DNA from: Granulicella sp. S156
GTDB taxonomy: Bacteria; Acidobacteriota; Terriglobia; Terriglobales; Acidobacteriaceae
Direction of reading: 5' to 3'
Length of the DNA: 64,000 nucleotides
NCBI RefSeq assembly: GCF_009766105.1
Contig: NZ_LMUH01000025.1
Span: 76,358-140,357, forward strand
Positions 34,403 through 44,451 of this stretch are shown piece by piece. The notes under the pieces were generated by a model. It ran no database searches. It saw nothing but the letters and a program-made list of their open reading frames with translations, and was not told the origin of the DNA. The position numbers and the translations under genes were made by a program. Numbering within the stretch: position 1 is the first letter of the stretch; every line of letters begins with the position of its first letter.

Positions 34403-36736
34403 ATGTTCTCAAGACGTAGGTTTATGCAAGCCCTCTCTGCGGCCGGTTGTTACGGCTTGATCGACAGCCAAGCCAAACCGGCACTTGCAGCGATGCTCCC
34501 TGCTGGAAATGCGCCTCATGACGATGATGATCTGACTCAATACGTGAATATCCGCGTTGGCACGGGCGGGCATGGGCATACCTATCCTGGTGCAACGGTG
34601 CCCTTTGGCGCGGTGCAGTTGAGCCCGGATACCTACACCAAGGATTGGGACTGGTGCTCGGGCTACTACGCCGCGGACACCTCCATCATGGGCTTCAGCC
34701 ACACGCATCTGAGTGGCACGGGATGTGGCGACATGCTCGATGTCCTGCTTATGCCGAACGTGGGCGAGGTGAAGTGGGAACCAGGCACACGCGAGAACCC
34801 CAGCGAAGGCTACCGCTCCGTGTTCTCTCACGCTGACGAACAGATGGAGCCGGGATACTATGCCGTAACGCTCAAGGACCGCAAAGTCCATGCAGAGCTG
34901 ACCGCGACCGAGCGCACTGGATTGCACCGCTATACCTTTTCCGCAAACGATACGAGCCACTTCATCCTGGACTTCGCCCATGCCTATGACGATCCCGCAA
35001 GCCCGGTGAGTGATGCCACGCTCGAAATCGTTGGCGAGGACACGATCACCGGCGGTCGCACGGTACATTCCTGGGCCGGTGGCCGGCGCATCTACTTTGC
35101 TGCCCAGTTCTCGAAGCCCTTTGCGAAGACGCAGCTGCAGCAGGACGGGGCCTTGCTGAGCGATAGTTCTAAAAAAGCCGCGGGCAAGAGCCTGAAGGCA
35201 GCGCTCCACTACGGCACGACTGAAGGCGAACAGATTCGGGTACGCGTCGGCATCTCAGGAGTCAGTGTCGCCAATGCGCTCAAAAACCTGCAAGCCGAGA
35301 TGCCGGGTTGGGACTTCGATGCAACGCGTGCCAAGGCGAAGAGTGCGTGGCAGCGCGAGTTGAGCCGCATCCGTATTGAAACGCACGATACAACGCAGAA
35401 GACGATCTTCTACAGCTCGCTGTATCACATGATGGTTGCCCCCACGCTGTTTGACGACGTCAACGGTGAGTACTGCGGCATGGATGGACAGACTCATCTG
35501 CTTGTAGAGGGGCAGCACAACTACAGCAGCTATTCCCTCTGGGATACCTTCCGCGCGCTCCATCCTTCCTTCACCCTCTTTCAGCCGGAACGTGTTCCAG
35601 GACTCGTTAACTGCCTGGTCCGCATGGCGGAGGAGAGCCCCGAAGGCATGCCCGTGTGGCCGCTACAGGGCAAAGAGACCGGCACCATGACCGGCTATCA
35701 CTCGGCAAGCGTGATGGCGGAAGCCTGCGTGAAGAATGTTCCGAACATCGACTGGAACCGGGCCTACAAGGTCATGCGCAAACGGAACATGGACGACAAC
35801 TATCGTGGCCTCAACCTCTATCGTGAGATGGGTTACATTCCGGCGGACAAAGAAGATGAGTCCGCCAGCAAGACACTCGAGTATGACTATGGCGACTGGG
35901 CTTGCTCGCACGTAGCCTCAAAGATCGGCGCCCACGATGATGCTGCCATCCAGCGCAAACGTTCGAAAAATTACCGCAACCTCTTCGATCCCAAGACGCA
36001 GTTCATCCGCGCCAAGATGAGCGACGGCAAGTGGGCCGAGCCTTTCGATCCCATTGACATGGGCCATACCGATAAGTACCGGGACTACACCGAGTCCAAC
36101 GCATGGCAGACAACCTTCGGCATTCAGCATGACGTGAAGGGCTACATGTCACTTTGGGGTGGCCGTGAACCCTTCGTCAAAAAGCTTGATGACCTGTTCA
36201 CGATTCCCTCGACCCTGCCGAAGAATGCACCACCAGATATCGCCGGACTGGTTGGGCAGTATGCTCACGGCAATGAGCCCAGCCATCACATCGCCTATCT
36301 ATACACCTACGCCGGACAGCCTTGGAAGACGCAGTCGCGCGTGCACTCGCTGCTGTTGACGATGTACCACAACGATCCAGATGGGCTCGCCGGCAATGAA
36401 GATTGTGGCCAGATGTCTGCGTGGTACGTGATGAGCGCCCTCGGGCTCTATGCCGTTGATCCCGTAAGCGGCAACTATGTGCTTACGTCTCCCCTCTTCG
36501 ACAAGGCGACGCTGACAGTTAGCAACGGCAACAAGTTGGTCATTGAAGCGAAGCGTCCGTCACCGGATGCGATCTACATCCATTCGGTCACTATCAACGG
36601 CAAGCGTTCGGAGAAGTTGTGGGTCTCTCACGCGGAGATCGCTCACGGCGGCCATATCATCTTTGAGCTTGGCACCGAGCCCAACAAGCAGCTTGGCACC
36701 GGAGAGAAAGTAGCACCGCCTTCGCTCACAGCATAA
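34403..36736 (+). CDS. GH92 family alpha-mannosidase, Tat-type signal
   Basis: A 777-residue protein. The N-terminus MFSRRRFMQALSAAG is a twin-arginine signal (S-R-R-x-F-M) followed by a hydrophobic stretch and PALA. GH92 signatures are clear: YVNIRVGTGGHGHTYPGATV, PFGAVQLSPDT, MGFSHTHLSGTGCGDM, YSLWDTFRALHPSFTL, NEPSHHIAYLY and GNEDCGQMSAWYVMSALGLY. GH92 enzymes are calcium-dependent exo-mannosidases, mostly alpha-1,2, acting on N-glycan or fungal mannan. The start is ATG 34403 rather than 34355 because it places the Tat motif at the N-terminus. It lies downstream of receptor 1 and may share its substrate. It converges with the ADOP gene across a shared hairpin. Confidence 0.93.
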   Translation: MFSRRRFMQALSAAGCYGLIDSQAKPALAAMLPAGNAPHDDDDLTQYVNIRVGTGGHGHTYPGATVPFGAVQLSPDTYTKDWDWCSGYYAADTSIMGFSHTHLSGTGCGDMLDVLLMPNVGEVKWEPGTRENPSEGYRSVFSHADEQMEPGYYAVTLKDRKVHAELTATERTGLHRYTFSANDTSHFILDFAHAYDDPASPVSDATLEIVGEDTITGGRTVHSWAGGRRIYFAAQFSKPFAKTQLQQDGALLSDSSKKAAGKSLKAALHYGTTEGEQIRVRVGISGVSVANALKNLQAEMPGWDFDATRAKAKSAWQRELSRIRIETHDTTQKTIFYSSLYHMMVAPTLFDDVNGEYCGMDGQTHLLVEGQHNYSSYSLWDTFRALHPSFTLFQPERVPGLVNCLVRMAEESPEGMPVWPLQGKETGTMTGYHSASVMAEACVKNVPNIDWNRAYKVMRKRNMDDNYRGLNLYREMGYIPADKEDESASKTLEYDYGDWACSHVASKIGAHDDAAIQRKRSKNYRNLFDPKTQFIRAKMSDGKWAEPFDPIDMGHTDKYRDYTESNAWQTTFGIQHDVKGYMSLWGGREPFVKKLDDLFTIPSTLPKNAPPDIAGLVGQYAHGNEPSHHIAYLYTYAGQPWKTQSRVHSLLLTMYHNDPDGLAGNEDCGQMSAWYVMSALGLYAVDPVSGNYVLTSPLFDKATLTVSNGNKLVIEAKRPSPDAIYIHSVTINGKRSEKLWVSHAEIAHGGHIIFELGTEPNKQLGTGEKVAPPSLTA

Positions 36737-36746
36737 CAGTCGTCAG

Positions 36747-36788
36747 ATGCGGATGGGCTCGGAAGACATCTTCCGGGCCCATTTGCGT
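36747..36788. terminator. Bidirectional hairpin between convergent GH92 and ADOP genes
   Basis: ATGCGGATGGGCTCGGAAGA pairs with the following TCTTCCGGGCCCATTTGCGT with a few mismatches and a very short loop. It lies in the 66-bp gap between two convergent stops and suits termination from both sides. Confidence 0.7.
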
Positions 36789-36802
36789 TGCTATAGATAA
36801 GT

Positions 36803-39445
36803 TTAATTGGTGCGAAGAGCGACCATGGGATCGATCCTGGAGGCTCTTCGCGCTGGTACATACCCGGCCACGAGGGCTACCACCCCCAGTGAAAGAATCA
36901 TGCTGAGGAAAGTAGGAGGGTCGTTTGGCTGGGTCCCAAAGAGCAACGATGCGATCAGACGTGACACAACAAACGAAATGGCCGTCCCCAGGGCAATGCC
37001 AATCACCGTCAGCCGCAGCGTCTTCGCGATCACATCGCGCTGCACTCTAGCAGTGGTTGCGCCGAGCGCCATGCGTATCCCGATCTCCTGTGTGCGCTGT
37101 GTCACCGAGTACGAGATCACGCCATAGATTCCCAGCGCGGCCAGCGTGAGGCCAAGGATTGCGAACAGAGATACAAGCATCACGAAGAACCGCCGCGGCG
37201 AGACTGCATGATCCACCAACTGTTGTATCGGCCGGAACTCCGTCGCAGGCTGCGCGGGATTCATCTGCCGCAGAGTGCCCATCACGCTTGAAGCGAGAGT
37301 GTCTGGCCGCAGCTTGGTGCGCACCACCAACTGCGCGCCTTCCGGGCCAGACTGCGTTGCGGGCAGGTACATCTGCCATCCTGCGCCGTCCTCTGCACTG
37401 CTCTCATGGACATCGGCGATCACACCGATCACGAGCGCGTCGTCCCCACTTACACTTGCGATGCGCCCGACAGCGTCTTCGCCTGGCCAGAGCTTTCGTG
37501 CCACTGTCTCGTTGATGATGACGACCTTTTGAGTCTTAGGGCCGTCGTCCCACGTGATGTCGCGTCCTTCCACCAGATGCATTCCAATAGCATTCAGATA
37601 GCCCGGCGAGATGACGTACACGAAGGTATCCTGCAACTCTCCTTTGCGATACTGCTTGCCCTTAGCCGAGATGCCCCAGCTACGGTTTCTGCTCATGGGA
37701 AGATTGTCCGAGATGCCCGCCGTCTCGATGCCCGGAATCTGCTCTACCCGATGCAGCATCTCCTGCCAGATCGCGCTGCGTTTCTCGGCACTGTTGCCAT
37801 CGTTATAGTCCACGCTAATAGCAGCGGCCCGGCTCGGTTGAAAGCCCAGGTCGACATCGAGTACCCGCAGAAAGCTGCGTAACAACAGTCCTGCGCCCAC
37901 CAGCAATACACAAGCCAATGCGACCTCGGAGATCACTAGCACCGAGCGCAGCCGCTCATGCTTCCGGCCTTCGCTCGTTCCGTGTCCACTATCCTTCAGC
38001 GCACTCTGCAGGTTGACATCGGACATCTTCAGCCCCGGTGCAAGCCCGAAGAGAACGGCAGCCGCCACAGCGATCAACAACGTCCAGACGAGCGCGATCC
38101 CATCCACTCGTACGCTGCTCAGCAGCGGAAGTGCTATCGAAGCCTGGTGCGAGAGATAGAGGGTCACGGCAAACGCGATGCCAAGCCCAAGCACGGCTCC
38201 AGCGCTCGACAACACCAGGCTTTCGGTAAGTAGTTGACGAATCAATCGGCCTCGGCCCGCTCCCAGCGCGCCGCGCAGCGCAAACTCTTTGCTGCGCGCT
38301 GCTGCTCGTGCCAGCAACAGGTTCGACAGGTTCACGCAAACGATCAGCATAATCATTCTGACCGCGCACCACAGCACAATCAGCGACTGCCGCAGCTTGC
38401 CACTCACATACTCCTTCAACCCATACAACTTGCCCGTGTAATCAGAGGTCCACTCCGGATGCTTCACGTTGAAATCCAGCTTCGGAAAGAGCAGATCGGC
38501 CTCGGCCTGCGCCCGGGGCAAACTGACTCCCGGTTTCAGACGGCCTACCAACGCCAGCGTATTCCCCTCGTCGCGAATGTCTTCCATGATCACCGGCGTA
38601 TAGAGATCGACCTTCGCGCCCGGGGAAAAGACCGAGCCAAAGTCGAAACTATCAGGCAGTACGCCCACCACCGTCACCGGCGTGTCGTTCAGATCGATTA
38701 CCTGTCCCACGATCCCTGCGTTGGCGCCGAATTGCCGCTTCCAGAACGCATGGCTCAGTAATGCCACCGGACGGCCGTTTCGCACACACTCCTCAGGAGT
38801 GAACAACCGTCCGAGCGATGGTTCGACAGCCAAAGTCTTAAAGAAGTTTCCCATCACTCCCAGCCCCGTTACCGGCAACGGCTGGCCGTGTCCCATCAGC
38901 TTGAAGTTATCGCTCGAAGAGAAGGCGTAGTACCCCGTCACCTCTTGAAACGACTGATTGCGCTGCTGAAACTCCTGCGTGGCGTCGGACGAATAGGTCA
39001 TGCTCGATTCGCCGCCTTTGGGATCTTTGCTCAGAATACGAACCAACTGTTGCGGCTCATGAAAGGGCAACGGCCTGAGCAGGACCGTGTTAACCACGCT
39101 GAAGACCGCGATATTCGCCCCGATGCCCAGCCCGAGGATCAGCACCGCGATCACGGTGAAGACGCGGTCCCGCCGCAGCGTACGCAGCGTGTACCGCAGA
39201 TCCTGCAGCAGGATGTCGAGCCACGGCAACCCGCGTGTCCTGCGTTGCTGTTCCCTGGCCTGCTGCACACCACCAAAGCGAATCAGTGCTCTTCGTCGAG
39301 CCTCCTGCCATGGCATGCCCTGGCTCATGTTTTCCTCCACGGCCAGTTCCAGGTGGCTCTTCATCTCCGCATCCAGCTCGAAGTCTTGTTCCTGCTTCTG
39401 GAAGAAGGACCGTACCCGGTTGAGTGCCTCCCGTATCGTGCCCAT
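36803..39445 (-). CDS. ADOP-type MacB/FtsX-like permease
   Basis: An 880-residue inner-membrane protein of the acidobacterial duplicated orphan permease type. Residues 1-75 are the ADOP prefix domain (REALNRVRSFFQ; EMKSHLELAVEENMSQGM; EARRRALIRFGG). A MacB periplasmic core and two FtsX blocks follow: first TM at FTVIAVLILGLGIGANIAVF, LLRPLPFHEPQQLVRI after it, FtsX helices at LIVLWCAVRMIMLIVCVNLS and again near the C-terminus (SLFAILGLTLAALGIYGVIS; RTQEIGIRMALGA). ADOP proteins lack a paired ATPase gene and have uncertain function, possibly export. The ATG overlaps the PadR stop (TGATG), so the two are translationally coupled and this gene is probably under PadR control. Confidence 0.92.
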   Translation of the reverse strand: MGTIREALNRVRSFFQKQEQDFELDAEMKSHLELAVEENMSQGMPWQEARRRALIRFGGVQQAREQQRRTRGLPWLDILLQDLRYTLRTLRRDRVFTVIAVLILGLGIGANIAVFSVVNTVLLRPLPFHEPQQLVRILSKDPKGGESSMTYSSDATQEFQQRNQSFQEVTGYYAFSSSDNFKLMGHGQPLPVTGLGVMGNFFKTLAVEPSLGRLFTPEECVRNGRPVALLSHAFWKRQFGANAGIVGQVIDLNDTPVTVVGVLPDSFDFGSVFSPGAKVDLYTPVIMEDIRDEGNTLALVGRLKPGVSLPRAQAEADLLFPKLDFNVKHPEWTSDYTGKLYGLKEYVSGKLRQSLIVLWCAVRMIMLIVCVNLSNLLLARAAARSKEFALRGALGAGRGRLIRQLLTESLVLSSAGAVLGLGIAFAVTLYLSHQASIALPLLSSVRVDGIALVWTLLIAVAAAVLFGLAPGLKMSDVNLQSALKDSGHGTSEGRKHERLRSVLVISEVALACVLLVGAGLLLRSFLRVLDVDLGFQPSRAAAISVDYNDGNSAEKRSAIWQEMLHRVEQIPGIETAGISDNLPMSRNRSWGISAKGKQYRKGELQDTFVYVISPGYLNAIGMHLVEGRDITWDDGPKTQKVVIINETVARKLWPGEDAVGRIASVSGDDALVIGVIADVHESSAEDGAGWQMYLPATQSGPEGAQLVVRTKLRPDTLASSVMGTLRQMNPAQPATEFRPIQQLVDHAVSPRRFFVMLVSLFAILGLTLAALGIYGVISYSVTQRTQEIGIRMALGATTARVQRDVIAKTLRLTVIGIALGTAISFVVSRLIASLLFGTQPNDPPTFLSMILSLGVVALVAGYVPARRASRIDPMVALRTN

Positions 39446-39795
39446 CAGAGCTTCCCTTCCGCCGGCATGGACAGCACTCGGCCCATCACGCTGGAGAGCC
39501 GCTGCCAATAAGCAGCATCCTTCGTTAGCTGTTTTCGCCCGTCTTTGGTGATGGAGTAATACTTCGCCTTGCGGTTGTTGTCGGAGGTGCCCCAGGCAGC
39601 CGATATCCAACCGCGTTGCTGCAGCCGTACGAGAGCCGCATAAATCGTGCCCTGGTTCAACAAGACCTCGCCGCCGCTCGCCTGTTCGATGCGGCGGGCA
39701 ATGCCATATCCATGCAGGTCCCCCATCGTAGCCAATGTTTGCAGGACCATTACGTCCAGGGTGCCCTGTAGCAGATCGAGCTTTGAGGATGCCAT
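39445..39795 (-). CDS. PadR-family transcriptional regulator
   Basis: A 116-residue winged-helix protein. LDLLQGTLDVMVLQTLATMG and LHGYGIARRIEQASGGEVLL are the PadR opening, LNQGTIYAALVRLQQRGWIS is the recognition region, and KYYSITKDGRKQLTKD the wing. PadR proteins usually repress a nearby transporter and respond to small molecules. The start is taken at ATG 39795 because AGGAG lies six bases upstream; the earlier ATG at 39801 abuts that site. Its stop overlaps the ADOP start by one base. The PadR-ADOP pair is common in acidobacteria. Confidence 0.92.
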   Translation of the reverse strand: MASSKLDLLQGTLDVMVLQTLATMGDLHGYGIARRIEQASGGEVLLNQGTIYAALVRLQQRGWISAAWGTSDNNRKAKYYSITKDGRKQLTKDAAYWQRLSSVMGRVLSMPAEGKL

Positions 39796-39933
39796 TCCCA
39801 TCTCCTGTGTTAATGCCACATCAGTATTGCACAGCTTATGTGGCTGTGCCACAGGAGATAGTGAACCTTCGGATTTTAGCCGCTTGCCGACAGTTCTTCT
39901 TCATTGAAAGACAGTGTAGGTTAAAACGAAAGT

Positions 39934-39966
39934 GCGAGTGCCGTTTTCTAATAAAACGGCACTCGC
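39934..39966. terminator. Perfect 14-bp hairpin terminator downstream of receptor 2
   Basis: GCGAGTGCCGTTTT (39934-39947) and AAAACGGCACTCGC (39953-39966) pair exactly around a 5-base loop. It lies just beyond the stop of the leftward receptor gene (40009). The A/T ends of the stem make it plausible in both directions. Confidence 0.85.
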
Positions 39967-40008
39967 AGAACTCGTCGGCTTCACAGCCGTACGAAAAAGC
40001 TCCAGAGA

Positions 40009-43000
40009 CTAGAAGGTGATCTTGACAGCCGCCTGAAGAACACGAGGACCGCCGACGCCGTTGACATTGCCAACGCCACTCCCGAGGGTAGATGTGACGC
40101 GTCCCAGGGTTGATCCAAGGCCTGTTGATGGGTTTGCAAATTGAGGGGTATTGGTTAGGTTGAACGCATCCACTCGGGCTTCAAGAGCCGCCGCCTTGAA
40201 GATGGGGAAACTTTTGAAGAGTGAAAGGTTGTCCGAAAAGTCAGCTGGTCCTCGGAACTGGTTGCGTTGGGTGTTGCCAACCGTGCAAGGATTGCCGACG
40301 GTGTAGGTGCAGGTTGCGGCTGCACTGAACGAAGCAGGATTGAACCATGCCGTATTGGCCGCCCCGCTAACACTGTGAGTCACCTGGTAGGGGGCGATTT
40401 GGTTAACCGTCTGGGTAGTGCCGGGCGTCGGACTGCTGGTGGTGATGGTGAAGGGCAGTCCAGAGACGGCGGAGACGATCACTGAGGCCTTCCATCCACC
40501 CAACGCATACATGCTGACACCGTGGTTGAAGTACTGGTGACCGCGGCCTGCGGGCAGCTCATAGGTCAACGACTGCTCGTAGTTGAGTTTACGGTCGAAG
40601 TCCAGCACGGAGTAGTTACGGCGCAGGTTGCCGCTGTAGAACAATAGAGCGCCGTCCTGTCCGCCGGTTACGTAGCCCTCTGCCTTACCCCAGGTGAGGC
40701 CCGATGTGAAGGACAGTCCCTTGCTGAAGCGGCGGGTGAACTGCACCTGCAACGACTGATAGTTGCTGGAGTAACCCTGGAAGTACTGCGTGACCGCAGC
40801 GCTCTTGCCGAAGGCGACATAGAGAGGATCGTAGGATCCGCTTTGACCGTAGACATTGGGCTGATTGATGTTCTCAGCTACATCGATGCGGGTGCCGTGA
40901 TTGGCGACATAGGCGATCTGCAGGGAGCTATCGAATGGCAGGGCCTGTTGCACGGTAGCGTTCCAGGAGGAGACGTAGGCATTCTTAAAGTTGAGTGGGA
41001 TGTAGAGGTTGGCCAGACCGATAGTGCCGTTGGCGGCGCTCTCGGTGAGGGTACCGTTTGATCCGAAGGCGACGGTCGGGGTAGTAGGAACACCTGTAAC
41101 AAAGTTCACATACCCGCCGGCCGGGTTAAGCGATGCACCATAGGTGGTTGGTGTGTTGTAGGCCGTGCTGGTCTTGATGGGGTAGTTATAGGCGTAGGAG
41201 TTGTCGATGAAGGGGACGTAGCTGACACCAAAACCGGCGCGGATGACGGTTGTCTCCGAGGCGCGATAGGAGGCACCAAGACGTGGAGCAAAGTTCGTGT
41301 AGTCCGCCTTCATGCCGAGATTGGAGGCGTTCCCGTCAAGACCGGCGACGACGAGGTTATTGTTGGTGGGGTCGTAGTTGACGAAACCGCCGGGCCTGCG
41401 TGGGGTTGCCGGGGGGTAGAGTTCATAGCGCAAACCGATATCGACAGTAAGTTTGGGTGTGGCCTGCCATTTGTCAGAGACGAAGAAGAAGAGCCAGTTC
41501 TGGCGATAGCAGGGGAAAGTACTGTTGGTGTCCTGACCGACGTTGTAGGGAACATCGTAAATAACGCTGGCGACATCGTTAGCCTGACCGGTTGCTGCTG
41601 GGGTTGTACCCGGCGGCCCGTATTTGGCCGCACCCGGAGTGGAGGTCTGGTTCTCGCTGAAGTAGAAGCTGCCAGCAGCGGCGTTGATGTTGCCCTGAAG
41701 AAGATCGTCACGGACACGGCGGATATCGAGGCCTGCCTTGATGGCGTGGTTTCCGAGGATCTTTGTCCAGTTATTGGCAAAATCAATATTGGACTCCGCA
41801 CGCAGCCACGGCAGCGACTGCGAGTAGCCGATCAATGGGTTAGAGGTTCCATTTTCACCATTGTTGGCGAAGTTACTCACCTGGAAGGCTACCTGGCCGC
41901 TGCTGGTGGGTGTGTTGTCTGTCCCATTGGGCCCGTTGCCGGGGATGCCCAGGGTGCGAGCGTCGTTGCTGCCGTAGTCAGTCTGGGTAGCTGAGTTGCG
42001 CAGATGGGCGACGCCAACGCGGGCTTCGGTAAACAGGGTAGGTGAGAATACGTGGTCGTAATTGAAGCCTGTGCTGTAGGCCGCGGCTGTACCGGAGGCC
42101 TCAAAGCCGCCGCTACCCGCAGGACCGCCGAGGAACGATCCGAAGACTGGGGCCTGAAAGGTATTGGTCGTCTGGTGGCTGAATCGGCCACTCAAATGGT
42201 CCTTCGGGCTGATAGAGTAATCGACCTTGATGTCATAGCTGATAGCGTCTTTGCTGAAAGGCAGGTTCGCAGAGAAGTTGTTGGTGGTCGTGCCTGCGAT
42301 GTACGCCGCTGAGGCCAGATTCGTGGCCGGGTTACGGGCCAGTGCATCCAAATCCTTCAAAACGGTGAGGCCGATCGGGCTGACCCCCTCCTGGGTGAGC
42401 GTGGAGAGCGGAATGATATTGCCCGAGAATGCTTGACGATTCTTCCCGCAGTTGGCTGGCGTGGTGCCCGCTGCGCCGCTGCAATCTGTGGTGTCGCCAG
42501 TTGTGGGGTCGTAGACCTGGCCAGAATAACCGGCAAGACTCAGGTTGCCTCCCGTCACGTCATAGTAGGGGATGTTTGCGTTGAACGTAGACGATTCGTG
42601 GTCGGAGACACGAAGGAAGTCACCGAAGGCAAACAGTTTGTTTTTGAGGATCGGACCGCCGATCGAGCCGCCTGTGTAGTTGTAGACAAGACGACCATTG
42701 GGACCGGCGGCAAAGTAGTTGCGGGCGTTGACTCCATTGTTTTCCATGTTTTGGAAGACGGAGCCGTGGAACTGGTTAGTACCGGACTTGAGGGTAAGGT
42801 TGACGACAGCACCAACCGCACGGCCGAACTCTGCCTCAAAGTTGTTGGTGGTGATGTCGACGCTCTGGATAGCTGCGGCTGGTGGAACGAGGATAATGTG
42901 GATGCCGGTGCGCTGGTCATCGTCAATACCCTCAATTTGATAGAGGTTCACGTAGGACGAACCGCCATTTGAGTTCACCGAGAGGTCGTTGTTGGCGTTG

Positions 43001-43527
43001 TAGAACTGCGAGTTGTTGAAGACCACCGGAGCGCTGCCGGGGACTGTGCTGAGCAGGGACTGAAAACTGTTGCCGCTACTAAGAGGAAGACTGGCGATCT
43101 GGCGCTGCTCAAGATTGGTCGAGATATCGGCGCGGTCCGTTTGTAGCTGAGGAGGAGCCGTGGTGACAGTGATCGTATCAGTCACGCTGCCCGTGGACAG
43201 GCTGATATCGACGCGCGATGTGGTGTTCGTAAGCAGAACGATGTTCTCTCGCGTCTCTTTCTTGAACCCTTGCGCGGCGACGGTGACGTTATACGTGCCC
43301 GGAGGAAGATTGGGCTCTGTAAAATTGCCGCTCTCGTTGCTGACGGTCGAGTAAGACGTGCTCTGACCAGTGAGCGTGATCGTGACCTGCGCATTGCCAA
43401 CGTCCGCTCCCGTTGTATCAGTGACAGTGCCCACAATCGTGCCATTGACGGCCTGGGCATACAGGGTGCCGGAGAGCCCGAGGGACAAGAGCATTGCGAT
43501 CGATAGGTTGCGTAGACGCAGACGCAT
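40009..43527 (-). CDS. Oar-like TonB-dependent outer-membrane receptor 2
   Basis: An 1172-residue protein, start at ATG 43527 with GGAGG five bases upstream; the longer frame to 43728 lacks a ribosome site and would hide the signal peptide. Signal LSIAMLLSLGLSGTLYAQ, then the carboxypeptidase-regulatory-like domain (NGTIVGTVTDTTGADVGNAQ; NFTEPNLPPGTYNVTVAA). The plug follows (IASLPLSSGNSFQSLLSTVP; ITTNNFEAEFGRAVGAVVNL; SGTNQFHGSVFQNMENNG), then a barrel ending LQAAVKITF. The substrate is unknown. Similar to receptors 1, 3 and 4 but divergent in the loops. It is divergent from receptor 3, separated by a 924-bp gap, which is unusual because no enzyme lies between them. Confidence 0.9.
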   Translation of the reverse strand: MRLRLRNLSIAMLLSLGLSGTLYAQAVNGTIVGTVTDTTGADVGNAQVTITLTGQSTSYSTVSNESGNFTEPNLPPGTYNVTVAAQGFKKETRENIVLLTNTTSRVDISLSTGSVTDTITVTTAPPQLQTDRADISTNLEQRQIASLPLSSGNSFQSLLSTVPGSAPVVFNNSQFYNANNDLSVNSNGGSSYVNLYQIEGIDDDQRTGIHIILVPPAAAIQSVDITTNNFEAEFGRAVGAVVNLTLKSGTNQFHGSVFQNMENNGVNARNYFAAGPNGRLVYNYTGGSIGGPILKNKLFAFGDFLRVSDHESSTFNANIPYYDVTGGNLSLAGYSGQVYDPTTGDTTDCSGAAGTTPANCGKNRQAFSGNIIPLSTLTQEGVSPIGLTVLKDLDALARNPATNLASAAYIAGTTTNNFSANLPFSKDAISYDIKVDYSISPKDHLSGRFSHQTTNTFQAPVFGSFLGGPAGSGGFEASGTAAAYSTGFNYDHVFSPTLFTEARVGVAHLRNSATQTDYGSNDARTLGIPGNGPNGTDNTPTSSGQVAFQVSNFANNGENGTSNPLIGYSQSLPWLRAESNIDFANNWTKILGNHAIKAGLDIRRVRDDLLQGNINAAAGSFYFSENQTSTPGAAKYGPPGTTPAATGQANDVASVIYDVPYNVGQDTNSTFPCYRQNWLFFFVSDKWQATPKLTVDIGLRYELYPPATPRRPGGFVNYDPTNNNLVVAGLDGNASNLGMKADYTNFAPRLGASYRASETTVIRAGFGVSYVPFIDNSYAYNYPIKTSTAYNTPTTYGASLNPAGGYVNFVTGVPTTPTVAFGSNGTLTESAANGTIGLANLYIPLNFKNAYVSSWNATVQQALPFDSSLQIAYVANHGTRIDVAENINQPNVYGQSGSYDPLYVAFGKSAAVTQYFQGYSSNYQSLQVQFTRRFSKGLSFTSGLTWGKAEGYVTGGQDGALLFYSGNLRRNYSVLDFDRKLNYEQSLTYELPAGRGHQYFNHGVSMYALGGWKASVIVSAVSGLPFTITTSSPTPGTTQTVNQIAPYQVTHSVSGAANTAWFNPASFSAAATCTYTVGNPCTVGNTQRNQFRGPADFSDNLSLFKSFPIFKAAALEARVDAFNLTNTPQFANPSTGLGSTLGRVTSTLGSGVGNVNGVGGPRVLQAAVKITF

Positions 43528-44451
43528 TGAAGCCTCCAGAAAAGCGGGTGACAAAGATTTCAGCTCTTGAGTTGCAGCGAAATAGTACTCGAGTCTGCTC
43601 GTGTTTGCATAGCCTTGCTTTTCCTCTGCGACAAAATTCCTTATTTGGCCCCGGCTGGCCCGCAAAGCTGTGGAAAACAAGGCTCGACATTCGGGGTGAG
43701 CTGCTCGCAAGCGTATGAGACGCGACACAGAACCGATGGCTTACATCAGGATGTTGGCTGAGCCTGTGGCGTTTCACTACTGCACGGTTATAGCCAGGGT
43801 GAGGCAATCTCGCAGCCACGGCCTCACACGACGGGACAAGCTGTGATCGCCGGCCTGGCAGTTCTGACCAAAAGTCGGGAGTTCGTGCTGTGCGAGTTGT
43901 TCATGGTCGCCAACCCGCGAGGATGCGCTCTCACGCCGAGATCCACACGAGCCTCTGTCATTCAGTCCGATGCCAGTGTTGAAGTCGAACCGGCATCGCC
44001 AACTAACCGGTGAACACCGAGCACTCGCTACGATAGAAGAATCGCTGCTTCGCATGAAGGCAAAGAGCGCACACCTCAGGACGCATGCGCTGCGTCAAAA
44101 ATGATTCAGAGTAGAGGCCATCTCTGCTTTCTAATTGAAGTTGACAAAGTCCCAGGTACGCGTGTTTAATTCCCCCAATGCGAACTCGGGCAAGCAAGCT
44201 ATTGACTCGACTCACACACGTGTCAGGCTGATATCTGCTCCTGCTCTTCTCACAGCCACGCTTCATCTTCAGGGCCAAGTCATCGGTCCTCAGGAGAGTT
44301 GCGCTCTCTGGAATCGGTACATAGCAACAATCATTGACGCCTGGAAACTCTGAACCACATTTCTTTTCACCACTTGTTAAATCAGGGCTCGTAGCAGTGT
44401 ATTCGGGGAAAACCATCTGTAGTGAAGCTATGAATTATGAGGTGATTGTTT
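43528..44451. other. 924-bp gap between divergent receptor genes 2 and 3
   Basis: No gene is recognised. Short frames exist on both strands, the longest 44003-44416 on the minus strand, but none has a plausible start site and recognisable motif together. A sigma70-like site TTGACA (44141-44146), 18-base spacer, TTTAAT (44165-44170) points toward receptor 3. The size suggests decayed coding DNA or a long regulatory leader. Confidence 0.4.
44141..44170 (+). promoter_or_regulatory. Candidate sigma70 promoter upstream of receptor 3
   Basis: TTGACA and TTTAAT are separated by 18 bases. It lies about 280 bases before the start codon, so a long leader would be implied. Confidence 0.3.

Noticed and set aside
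44003-44416. 137-codon minus frame in the receptor 2/3 gap
   Set aside because: Cys/Arg-rich, no ribosome site, no recognisable motif; kept only as gap description.
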